Source: Verrucomicrobiales bacterium (lineage in GTDB: Bacteria; Verrucomicrobiota; Verrucomicrobiia; Limisphaerales; J093). From it: DNA of 64,000 nucleotides. Below the pieces are notes generated by a model that was given only the letters and a program-made list of their open reading frames with translations, was not told where the DNA came from and searched no databases. Positions 57,001 to 64,000 of the stretch are shown here, piece after piece. A program made the position numbers and the translations under genes. The first letter of the stretch is position 1; each line of letters opens with the position of its first letter. Location: assembly GCA_024233305.1 (NCBI GenBank), contig JACKPV010000024.1, forward strand, positions 366,766 to 430,765. Direction: 5' to 3'.

Positions 57001-60000
57001 ACTGGCCTTCGAGACGCAGCCGGACGGGCCGGCACTACAACGGGATCGACTGAGCGCGCGGTTCCTCGCGGCGGCCGGACAGCGGATTCGTTTCCAGCTC
57101 TTCAGCAACACCCGCTGCGATCTCTCGTCCTTCGGCGAAGGGGAATCGCCGTTCGCCACCCTGGATGTCACCGCCGATGCCGGGGGTCTGGCGGCGGCAC
57201 TCGTCGACATTCCTCCGGATCACCTCGGCCGGTTCTACACGGCGACGGCCACATTGCTCACGTCGGCCGGCGAGCCCTTTTCGACCACCGAGTTCGGCCC
57301 GTGCCTGGGCGCCCTGATCGTGAACTTCGCCGAGGATTTGCCCGACGCGCAGCCGGGTGACGGCATCGCCGACGTCGACCTGGAGACCGAGGGGCTCCAG
57401 ACCTCCCTGCGCGCGGCCTTGGAAACCGCCCGTGAGATTCCGGGAACCGACCTGATCCTGTTCGACCTGCCGCCCGGGGGCAACGCCGGGGAACCCGCCT
57501 CCGTCCCCATCACTCGCAGCGACCTGCCCGCCATCGATCATCCCGTGGAACTCGACGGCCGGTTGCTTCGCCAACCGGACGCCCGGGCGGCGGTGGTCAG
57601 CCAGGATCGCCGGTTGTTTCAGTTCCTTCCCGGTTCGGACGGCAGCCGGCTCGGCAACCTCGCCCTCGCGAGCCTGTCGCCCGCCCCGCTGATCGCGGCG
57701 CGCAACACCGCCACCATCGTACTCGACGGCCTCGAGATCGAGAGCGAGCCGGCGTTGGAACCACGCGAAAGCCCGCTCGTGGCCTTCGATCGCGTGGCGC
57801 AATCGGTCATCGCCAACTCGACCTTCGCCAAAACCAGACGCCGCTGTGTCGAACTGAGCCAGTGCACCGGGGTTGTGGTCGGCGGCGCCACCGTGATCGA
57901 CGGGGTCGAGGTCCCGCAGGGAAACCGCTTCACGGACTTTGATCAGGCCGTGGCGATCCTCGGGGTTGAATCGGTCGGAAACGAGTTCAGTCACAATGTT
58001 CTCCGGTCCGCGGCCATCGGCCCGGACGTCAGCGGCCTGCGGATCAGCGAAGCCTCGGAATGCCGCGTCGCCGACAACCAGTTCGACCTCGTGGAAATCG
58101 GCATCGTCATCGAAGGAGAGGCCGCCCGCCGCAACCGGGTTCAGCGCAACCGGATCCTCACCACCAGCACCGCCCTCCGGATGTCGGCGGGCGTCTGGAT
58201 TCGTGACGGTTCGAGCGACAACGTGATCGGGGCCGGGCCCGACGAGCCGGTGGCCAATGGCAACACCTTCGCCGCCTTCGCCACCGCCATCGCGGTTTCC
58301 AACGGCACCGGCAACCGGCTCGTCGGCAACCGGTTCGAGCGTCCCGGACGCACGTCGGCCTGCATCGATCTGGGCTACGTCCCCCCGCGCTTTCCCGACG
58401 AAAACACGCGGACTCCGAATGACGCCGATCCGGGACCGCCCACTCTCGCCAACCGCTTTCAAAACCACCCGGAACTCCGCTTCCTCGACGCCGACGATGG
58501 CGTGATCTTCGGCGAACTGGTCAGCGCGCCGGACAGCGCCTACCTCATCGAGGTCCTGGGCGGTTTCGGCGCCCGGCATCTCGGGTTTGTAGTCGTGACC
58601 ACCGGACCGGACGGCCGCGGCGGGTTCACGTTCCAGACGCCGTCGATCGAGGGTCTCGTTCACTTCACCGCCACCGATGCCTTCGGCAACACCTCCGAGG
58701 TCTCGCCCACCGTCCTGGTCTACACCGTCAACTCCACCCGGAACGGTCCGGCCCAGGCCGACCGGCAGTTCGACGGTCTGAACACCACCGGGCAGGCCAT
58801 CCCCGCGGGGGAGGAACGCTCGTTGCGCGCCGCCCTCGAGGACGCGACCCGGGCCTTCGATCTCGATCCCGAAACCACCGTGCGCATCCACTTCCGCATC
58901 CCGGTCACGGAGGCCGATGCCATCCCCGAAATCGATGGCGGCGGGGCGCCGTTGCCGGAAATCAGGTTTCCCGTCGAACTCGGCCTCGCGCCGGACCCGC
59001 AGGACGTCGCACGCTTCATCGGCGCCCTGGGCGCCGCACCGGAACGATTCGCCGTGAATCTGCGGGTGACCGTCGTTCCCGGTCAGCCGGAACCCGCCCG
59101 CGCCACCGGGGAAGCGGCCGTCGCGGGGCTGCAGTTCACCGACGTCGACCGCGCCCGCCTGGGCTTCGTCAACCTCAAGGGCTTCCCCGGGGGCGGGCTC
59201 CGGATTGATGGCGGACGGAGCGTGGAAGTCAGCAGCGGCGATTTCGTTGAGAACGGCACGCCGGACGGGACGTTGGTTCCGGCGATCGAGGTGCTGGGGC
59301 CGGTCGACCAACCCGGGACCTTTGATTTCCGCGACCTCGAGGTGGCGGGCAACCATGACGACGGTCTTCGCTTCCGGCTGCGCCACGGCGCCACGCGCAT
59401 CCGGGTCGAGCAATGCCGGGTGCTGGCCAACGGCAACGGCATCGTGGTCGAGGGCCTGGGTGAAGAACGGCTGGACGTGCAGTTGCAGGACAACCTCGTC
59501 GGCGACCAGCGCTTCAATGGAATCGAACTGGATAATGCCTCCGGCGTGGTGGTCACGGGCAACCGCATCGGCCTGGACAGCGACACGCGGTCCCGTCCGA
59601 ACGGCCTCAGCGGCCTGGTCCTGCGGCGAACCGCGCATTTCAACGAGATCGGTGGGGACCGCCTCGGGCTGGCCAACCAGATCGGCGCAAATCGCAACGC
59701 CGGCATCGCTTTGATCGGTCCCGAGGTCCGCTTCAACGAAATCCTCGGCAACGTGATCGGCGATCCGTTCGCCGACGGCGCCTTTGGCAACCAGACCGGC
59801 GTGCTCGTTCAGGAGGCACGCGACAACCACATCGGCCGGCCCGGAGCGGGCAACGAGTTCCTTCGCAACCGGGACGCCGGCGTCGCACTCCGCGGGTTGA
59901 ACGGGAACGCGGCGCGGGACAACCAGGTCGCCGGCAACCGCTTCCTTGCCAATGAAATCGGGGTGTTGCTGGACCTCGCCCGGGCCAACGTGGTCGGAGC

Positions 60001-61243
60001 ACGCGAGGACCGCGCCCAAGGCGCCGAGGCCGGCAACGAGTTCCTCGCCGGCCACACCGCCGCCATCCGGGTACTCAACGGCCTGGACAACATCTTCTCA
60101 GCCAACCGCATCGTGGGAAACCGCTTAGCCATCGAACTGCTGGAAGGCAGCCACGACGGGCTCGAAGCCCCGGGGATCGTGGGCGTGGCCCACGACGGCG
60201 AACGCCTCGAGGTCCAGATCGCCCATGTCCGCCCCCTTACCGGGACCGTCGTATACGAGCTCTTCGCGAATCCCGAGGCCGGCCTCAACCCTCGCGCGTT
60301 CTGCGAATCGGCCCGCACCTTCCTCGGCCGGGCCACCCTCGACGCCGGGGATGGCGGGGGACCGGTGGTCCGGGTGCTCAGCGTGGACGCCCGCGAACTC
60401 GCCGGCGCCACCGTCTCGGCCACCCTCACGCTGCCCGGCATCGGTACCTCGCCGCTGTCGAATTGTCATCCGGTCAGCCCGCTGGATCGGGACGGTGACG
60501 GGGCGTCCGATGCCGCCGAAGACGCACTCGCCCCAGGCAGTTCGGAGGATCCCCGGCGCTCGGCCGTGCCGGGCTTCCGCGCCCCCGGAGAACCGGCGCG
60601 CTTGGTTCCGATCCGGGTCGATCCGGGCGCAGACGGCAATGACGCCCGCTTCCGCTCCACGGGCGGGGGAACGATCGATATCGTGCCCGTGCCGCCGCCC
60701 GCGGGAGTCGAGTTCCCGTTCGGAGTGCTCGGTTTCAGCGTTGAAGTGGACCGGCCCGGAGCCGCTGCGACCATCCGCCTGGGCCCGATTCCCGCGGAAG
60801 TGTCGCGGTTCAACTGCCTCTACAAGCTCGCCCGCCGCACCGCCGACGGGGAACCGGAGTGGTTCTGCCTGGAAGGCGCCGTCTTCGACCCCGGCAGCCG
60901 CGAATGGGCCTTCACGCTCCGGGACGGGGAGATCGGTGATTTCGACCTGGTGCGGGACGCGTTCATCATCGATCCGCTGGCGCTCGCCTTCGATCCCGCG
61001 CTGCCCCCGCTGGAGCCGGGCGTGCGCCTCGGCATCGGAATAACGCCCGCCGGGTGGATCGTCCTCCGGGTGACCGGCCGCCCCGGCGCGCGTTACCGGC
61101 TGGAAGCCACGGGAAGCCTGACACCGCCGGTCGCCTGGCAGGACACGGGCCGCACCGGCACCGCGAACGCCACCGGCCTCCTCGAGTTCAGCGAGACCCC
61201 CGCGGACACCCCGCGCTTCCACCGCGTGGCCGAAATCGAATAG
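54035..61243 (+). CDS. Giant secreted right-handed beta-helix (CSLREA-type) protein
   Basis: The 2,402-residue protein has a basic start and signal helix (TLVVVGWLTGLLAPSLVAQP). The body contains long stretches of parallel beta-helix rungs (repeated GNRIxxN, 'NxIsGN' patterns). At about residues 638, 1094 and 1565 there are three related module starts: VNRVGDEADADPNDNVADVD, VNFAEDLPDAQPGDGIADVD and a later VNSTRNGPAQADRQFDG. Each is followed by SLRAALE-type sequence and a helix of rungs, as in CSLREA-domain proteins. A Ca-binding-like LDRDGDGASDAAEDALAPG occurs near 2,155. The C-terminus has the FN3-like YRLEATGSLTPPVAWQDT ending common in Verrucomicrobia. Likely a surface adhesin or carbohydrate-binding protein. 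Confidence 0.85.
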   Translation: MTTSAASSGLRGAARKAARWRGTLVVVGWLTGLLAPSLVAQPILILADGLTYTFRVPATPLPSDEFGFTKVFVRVGPDAGATEPVLEFSGNELSEERTFTRAIDEALLGQTFQIRITRQSFGLAGGVVTPGEVAPLGQSDFVVGPTQGVLFEDTVWTTDRLIEGSSLATRLFGGLHVPRGVRLTIAAGVTVDGFDPQATGNRRQKAPMLVEGRLIVEPGARLKSLNLNNDVLPGFRTLREEESRLTDVELEDVIADFHGAGVVLDGVRCLDANTRVTVRPFGEGDALQIRNSVFTQPLTIDLPHGEGAVPARVVIQGCEFGRLLTPVFTSRTLVVKGVPADVEIAGNLFRGGGVDLTAAEGRGFLIADNRSTAPGVIPPNRTPSEEFAVRLEQQGAAGDSERRVEGNDGISRLDLWADGIIARNNRIILSSLQDHVGVIAGVYLAGTDCVVERNTITGTRGDAGQDTSTRGVLIGALDFDSPRTDGVPEFNRNRVLDNEISQWGRGIHLRSGAGHRIEGNEIFRNWQNFVLGDDRAGPDAPAPGAGNRFIRNHLHSFQGPAFNALDSTGNFRAYGPCAVTLCPIEFAAETGNRWSDYPGADLDGDGIGDTPHVLGTAGEGTYLDPLPIVELPPPDEIVVNRVGDEADADPNDNVADVDLATPGLQTTLRAALEVANATPGPDLIRFDFSSGGPATGAALIRPRTPLPAILEAATIDASSIPGGVQIDGIDLAPEPALAADEPAPAAGLRIIAPSGVVLRGLAITAFQTGIHLEDGENHAIENCRIGVTQALALPELGNGVGIHGINLRRLVIAGCVIGHNRTDGIRLDGVVEGSIRGCAIGLSPNLDPLPNGTGIHLRNSLGCRVGGPDASSANRIAASRLAGIAIFDREASDDPHLIAGNFIGALDDTSADDRFGNLAGVLVESPESHRIEGNRIAFNRDHGIDLLPGAFNGQPAPTRAILLDNRIHDNGGAGIEANAPGPDRGAIPELAFETQPDGPALQRDRLSARFLAAAGQRIRFQLFSNTRCDLSSFGEGESPFATLDVTADAGGLAAALVDIPPDHLGRFYTATATLLTSAGEPFSTTEFGPCLGALIVNFAEDLPDAQPGDGIADVDLETEGLQTSLRAALETAREIPGTDLILFDLPPGGNAGEPASVPITRSDLPAIDHPVELDGRLLRQPDARAAVVSQDRRLFQFLPGSDGSRLGNLALASLSPAPLIAARNTATIVLDGLEIESEPALEPRESPLVAFDRVAQSVIANSTFAKTRRRCVELSQCTGVVVGGATVIDGVEVPQGNRFTDFDQAVAILGVESVGNEFSHNVLRSAAIGPDVSGLRISEASECRVADNQFDLVEIGIVIEGEAARRNRVQRNRILTTSTALRMSAGVWIRDGSSDNVIGAGPDEPVANGNTFAAFATAIAVSNGTGNRLVGNRFERPGRTSACIDLGYVPPRFPDENTRTPNDADPGPPTLANRFQNHPELRFLDADDGVIFGELVSAPDSAYLIEVLGGFGARHLGFVVVTTGPDGRGGFTFQTPSIEGLVHFTATDAFGNTSEVSPTVLVYTVNSTRNGPAQADRQFDGLNTTGQAIPAGEERSLRAALEDATRAFDLDPETTVRIHFRIPVTEADAIPEIDGGGAPLPEIRFPVELGLAPDPQDVARFIGALGAAPERFAVNLRVTVVPGQPEPARATGEAAVAGLQFTDVDRARLGFVNLKGFPGGGLRIDGGRSVEVSSGDFVENGTPDGTLVPAIEVLGPVDQPGTFDFRDLEVAGNHDDGLRFRLRHGATRIRVEQCRVLANGNGIVVEGLGEERLDVQLQDNLVGDQRFNGIELDNASGVVVTGNRIGLDSDTRSRPNGLSGLVLRRTAHFNEIGGDRLGLANQIGANRNAGIALIGPEVRFNEILGNVIGDPFADGAFGNQTGVLVQEARDNHIGRPGAGNEFLRNRDAGVALRGLNGNAARDNQVAGNRFLANEIGVLLDLARANVVGAREDRAQGAEAGNEFLAGHTAAIRVLNGLDNIFSANRIVGNRLAIELLEGSHDGLEAPGIVGVAHDGERLEVQIAHVRPLTGTVVYELFANPEAGLNPRAFCESARTFLGRATLDAGDGGGPVVRVLSVDARELAGATVSATLTLPGIGTSPLSNCHPVSPLDRDGDGASDAAEDALAPGSSEDPRRSAVPGFRAPGEPARLVPIRVDPGADGNDARFRSTGGGTIDIVPVPPPAGVEFPFGVLGFSVEVDRPGAAATIRLGPIPAEVSRFNCLYKLARRTADGEPEWFCLEGAVFDPGSREWAFTLRDGEIGDFDLVRDAFIIDPLALAFDPALPPLEPGVRLGIGITPAGWIVLRVTGRPGARYRLEATGSLTPPVAWQDTGRTGTANATGLLEFSETPADTPRFHRVAEIE

Positions 61244-61264
61244 CGGCGGGCTCCGGATCGACCG

Positions 61265-61306
61265 ACGCCGCCCGCCGGCAGATTCCACTTGTCGGACGGG
61301 CGGCGT
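61265..61306 (+). other. Hairpin after the giant beta-helix gene
   Basis: Perfect 10-bp GC arms (61265-61274 and 61297-61306) with a 22-nt loop follow the stop codon by about 20 bp. There is no T run, so termination is possible but not certain. Confidence 0.4.
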
Positions 61307-61326
61307 GCGGGCTAACAACCCCGCAC

Positions 61327-62607
61327 ATGGACATTCTCGCGGAGTTGAAGTGGAGGGGCTTGCTGGCCGACTGCACCGATGCACCGGCGCTGGCCGAACG
61401 GCTGGCCCGGGGACCGGTCACCCTTTACTGCGGCTTCGATCCCACCGCGGACAGCCTGCACGTCGGCAATCTCGTCCCGCTGCTCGCGCTCCGTCGCTTC
61501 CAGCTTGCCGGCCACCGGCCCATCGCGCTGGCCGGGGGCGCCACGGGCTCGATTGGCGATCCCAGCGGCAAGACCCAGGAACGGCAACTGCTCACGCCCG
61601 AGACCATCCGCCACAACATCGCGGCCGTGAAACAGCAGCTTGCCCGGTTGCTCGACTTCGAGACCACGGTCAACCCCGCCCGCGTACTCGACAATGCGGA
61701 CTGGCTCGGCGGCATGGGTTACCTCGAGTTCCTCCGCGACGTGGGGAAGCACTTCACCGTGAACATGATGGTGGCGAAGGAGAGCGTGCGTTCCCGGATG
61801 GAGGACCGCGAGGTGGGCATCAGCTACACCGAGTTCAGCTACATGCTCCTGCAGGCCTTCGACTTCTACCACCTCCGGCGCGAGTCGGAATGCGAACTCC
61901 AAATCGGTGGCAGCGACCAGTGGGGCAACATCACCGCCGGTCTCGATCTCGCCCGTCGCAAACTCAACGCGACGGTCTTCGGCCTCACCCTCCCGCTCAT
62001 CACGAACGCCGATGGCACCAAGTTCGGCAAGACCGAAGCCGGCGCGGTGTGGCTCGATCCGCAACGAACCAGCGTCTACCGCTTCTACCAGTTCTGGATC
62101 CGCACCGATGACCGGGACGTCCTGCGGTACCTCAAGTTCTTCACCCTGCTGCCCGCCGAAACCATCGCCGGGCTCGAAGCGCAGCATGCCGAGCGCCCCG
62201 AAGGCCGCGTGGCGCATCAGGCGCTCGCCACCGCCGTGACAGAGATGATCCACGGCGAAGCCGCCTGCCGGGAGGCGGTGCGGGCCAGCCAGATTCTCTT
62301 CGGCGGCGACCTGGAGGGAATCAGCGAAAGCACCTTCAACGAAATCGTCGGCGAGGTCCCGACCGCCGCAATCGAGCGCGCCCGTTTGAGCCCCGAGGGT
62401 CTTCCCCTGCTGGACCTGCTGGTCGATGCGGGGCTCTGCCCGAGCAAGGGACAGGCCCGGAAGGACGTGCAGGGCGGCGGCATCTACGTCAACAACCGTC
62501 GCGAAGCCGACCCGCAACGGCGCGTGCCGTCCGCAGAATGGCTTTTTGACAAGCACCTCCTCCTGCGCAAGGGCAAGCGCAACTACGCCGTGCTGACCGC
62601 CGTCTAG
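61327..62607 (+). CDS. tyrS: Tyrosyl-tRNA synthetase
   Basis: TyrS charges tRNA-Tyr. The 426-residue protein has the class I catalytic domain with YCGFDPTADSLHVGNLVPL (HIGH-like HVGN), the tyrosine-binding region GGSDQWGNITAGLDL, and the KMSKS-equivalent DGTKFGKTEAGAVWLD. A C-terminal S4-like RNA-binding domain follows (CPSKGQARKDVQGGGIYVNN). The KFGKT form is standard for bacterial TyrS. The upstream ORF extending to 61054 is the 3' end of the giant gene in another frame; the ATG at 61327 is the family start. It stands alone, with repeats downstream. Confidence 0.96.
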   Translation: MDILAELKWRGLLADCTDAPALAERLARGPVTLYCGFDPTADSLHVGNLVPLLALRRFQLAGHRPIALAGGATGSIGDPSGKTQERQLLTPETIRHNIAAVKQQLARLLDFETTVNPARVLDNADWLGGMGYLEFLRDVGKHFTVNMMVAKESVRSRMEDREVGISYTEFSYMLLQAFDFYHLRRESECELQIGGSDQWGNITAGLDLARRKLNATVFGLTLPLITNADGTKFGKTEAGAVWLDPQRTSVYRFYQFWIRTDDRDVLRYLKFFTLLPAETIAGLEAQHAERPEGRVAHQALATAVTEMIHGEAACREAVRASQILFGGDLEGISESTFNEIVGEVPTAAIERARLSPEGLPLLDLLVDAGLCPSKGQARKDVQGGGIYVNNRREADPQRRVPSAEWLFDKHLLLRKGKRNYAVLTAV

Positions 62608-62642
62608 CCCTGCGCGTGCCCTGATACCAAAGCAGAACCAGG

Positions 62643-63031
62643 CCGTAACGATTCAGTAACTCATAGCCGCCGACGTGTGGTCGGCGCTGATCTCCATAAG
62701 CTCATGCGGTCTCGCCGCCTCCGATCGACAGGCACCTCTCAGCCGTAACCATGCAGTAACTCGTAGCCGCCGACGTGCAGTCGGCGCATGATTCAGCAGG
62801 GATAGGGCTGCCTGTTGCCGACGGCGACGATTCACCGAAAAGTGACTGCTGATCGGAATCCGCAAGCCCGCGTAAGCTCCTGGATTTCAGCGCCGACTAC
62901 ACGTCGGCGGCTACCCCGTGTTGAATCGATACGGCTCAGTGAATCGTCGCCCTCAGCAGCAGGCGTCCGAAAACCCGCTCAATCATGCGCCGACTGCACG
63001 TCGGCGGCTACGACTTGCTGGATCGATACGG
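62643..63031. repeat. 192-bp element, outer copy, split by a second copy
   Basis: The left part is 62643-62742 and the right part 62935-63031. Removing the inner element and one CTCAG leaves exactly 192 bp. Ends are CCGTAACGATTCAG and the complement of CCGTATCGATC. Confidence 0.85.
62743..62934. repeat. 192-bp element, inner copy, inserted in the outer one
   Basis: It is flanked by direct CTCAG repeats (62738-62742 and 62935-62939). The ends are CCGTAACCATGCAG and GAATCGATACGG. Its core is in the opposite orientation to the outer copy. Confidence 0.9.
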
Positions 63032-63173
63032 GTAAGCGCATGCGGCGCGGAGGGAGCGGATGCCCCGCGCTCGGCGAAGGCCGGGTACGCATCTGCCACC
63101 GCCGGGTTGACACCGTCACCCGGCTCCCACTGAATCGCCGCGAGCGTGGGCAAAAACCATTCTATCGAAGCAC

Positions 63174-64000
63174 ATGAGTGACTCGTCGAACTCTCACCGT
63201 TGCCCGTCGTGCGGGGCCGGTCTCGGGCCGGACGGCTTTTGCCTCCGGTGTGTCTTCGAGGCCCAGCTCGGACCCGAAGCCGCTCTCGATGATCCCGCTG
63301 CCGGATTGGAAGAACCACCCGCCGCAAGCAGCCGCTTCGGTCCCTTCGAACTGCTTGGCGAACTCGCCGAACAGGGCGCGATGGGCGTCGTCTATCGCGC
63401 GCTCCACGTCCCGACCGGGCGCGCGGTGGCGGTGAAGATGCTCAAAAGCGAGTATCTGCGCTCGGCCGAGCGCATCGATCGCTTCCGTCGCGAGGTCAAG
63501 GCCCTGGCCGCCCTCGATCATCCGGGCATCCTCCCGGCCTACGACGTCGGGCAGCATCTGGGGCAGCCCTACCTCAGCATGAAGCTGGTCGAGGAGGGCA
63601 GCCTTCAGCAGCAGGTGCGGGCCGGCGAATGGACCTGCAAGACCGGCGACGCGCGGCGGGCGCAGCAACGCGCGGCGGGATTGATCGAGGCCGTCGCCCG
63701 AGCCGTGGACTTCGCGCATCAACGCGGGATTCTGCATCGGGACCTCAAGCCGGCGAACATCTTGATCGACGGGACGGGGCATCCCTACGTGTCGGACTTC
63801 GGGCTGGCGAAGTTCCTGGACGAGGAAGTCGAGCACACGCGCAGCGGCACGACCGTGGGGTCCCCGGCTTACATGTCGCCCGAGCAGGCGGCGGCGACGA
63901 TTCGGAGTGTCAGCACCGCGACGGACACCTGGAGCCTGGGGGTGGTTCTCTACGAGTTGCTGACCGGGGAACTTCCCTTCCAGGGCGCGAGCGCTGGTGA
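63174..64000 (+). CDS. Serine/threonine protein kinase, C-terminus beyond the window
   Basis: The visible 275 residues start at the ATG at 63174. A small zinc ribbon is seen first (CPSCG at about residue 10 and CLRCVF at 24). A Hanks-type kinase domain follows: ELLGELAEQGAMGVVYRA (an altered glycine loop, lacking the usual GxGxxG start), catalytic Lys88 in AVAVKMLK, HRDLKPANIL (Asp190), SDFGLAKFL, SPAYMSPEQA and DTWSLGVVLYELLTGELPF. The fold is complete as far as it goes. Such kinases in this phylum often continue with TPR, WD40 or other sensory repeats. The downstream part cannot be seen. Confidence 0.93.
   Translation, partial: MSDSSNSHRCPSCGAGLGPDGFCLRCVFEAQLGPEAALDDPAAGLEEPPAASSRFGPFELLGELAEQGAMGVVYRALHVPTGRAVAVKMLKSEYLRSAERIDRFRREVKALAALDHPGILPAYDVGQHLGQPYLSMKLVEEGSLQQQVRAGEWTCKTGDARRAQQRAAGLIEAVARAVDFAHQRGILHRDLKPANILIDGTGHPYVSDFGLAKFLDEEVEHTRSGTTVGSPAYMSPEQAAATIRSVSTATDTWSLGVVLYELLTGELPFQGASAG

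Larger units (their letters stand above)
62608..63173. other. 566-bp intergenic region with a nested pair of 192-bp elements
   Basis: Apart from the two repeat copies listed below, about 140 bp precede the kinase gene. These carry TTGACA at 63107-63112, a possible -35 box, but no clear -10. No gene is supported. Confidence 0.6.

Noticed and set aside
57035..60055. A 1,006-codon minus-strand ORF in the giant beta-helix gene
   Set aside because: It is a low-complexity antisense reading of the repeat-rich gene, with no domain pattern and no promoter.

Overview
The window reads as a chromosomal segment of a GC-rich member of the Verrucomicrobiota, most likely the Limisphaerales/Pedosphaerales side. 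This rests on the 16S rRNA, a Verrucomicrobia/Planctomycetes-type 'membrane-bound dehydrogenase' propeller protein, a Tat-exported Gfo/Idh/MocA oxidoreductase, a secreted sulfatase, DUF5107-TPR and HEAT proteins, a sparse type II secretion pseudopilin operon, and the verrucomicrobial style of insertion sequences and short dispersed repeats. The taxonomy is inferred from reading, not from a search.

Layout. 1-2.6 kb: two insertion-sequence remnants on the minus strand. One is an AbrB-like ORF joined to a transposase through a nine-A slippery run. The other is an ISAs1-type transposase carrying an N-terminal DruA-like domain and broken by a frameshift. 2.6-6.0 kb: rpsO-pnp operon (minus), with a very long Asp-Arg-Gly tandem repeat in the PNPase tail. 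6.1-18.9 kb: sugar metabolism and housekeeping (GH2 glycosidase, LURP-one-like and DUF6454 proteins, uridine-kinase-like protein, a GH9 glucanase fused to a methyltransferase, PQQ-type propeller, GH100 invertase, rhomboid, purE, lipA, glutaredoxin). 19-22.4 kb: cupin, rhodanese, KamA radical-SAM aminomutase, a decayed pseudopilin-like gene and two copies of a 192-bp inverted-repeat element. 22.4-27.9 kb: a complete rRNA operon (minus) ordered 16S-tRNA-Ala-tRNA-Ile-23S-5S, with promoter, terminator and both pre-rRNA processing stems. 28-34.7 kb (minus): gspF-H-I-J-K, DUF456, rluD and lgt. 34.8-50 kb (plus): a block of exported proteins (SGNH-propeller-HEAT-cupredoxin chimera, Gfo/Idh/MocA oxidoreductase, HEAT protein, cupin, DUF5107-TPR protein, SGNH hydrolase, sulfatase), consistent with use of complex or sulfated polysaccharides. 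50-51 kb: an IS1634-like remnant carrying two MITE-like insertions. 51-54 kb: a NarL-type two-component pair. 54-61 kb: a 2,402-residue beta-helix surface protein. 61-64 kb: tyrS, a nested pair of the 192-bp elements, and the start of a serine/threonine kinase cut by the window edge.

Working together: the exported hydrolases and the type II pseudopilins fit a saprophytic or mucilage-degrading life. Several genes (GH2, rhodanese, kamA) have good sigma-70-like promoters placed only 7-9 nt before the ATG, which suggests leaderless or near-leaderless transcripts. The most unusual mobile feature is a family of 192-bp inverted-repeat elements with 5-bp CTCAG target duplications. One copy is inserted inside another, and a different-core relative sits inside the IS1634 remnant.
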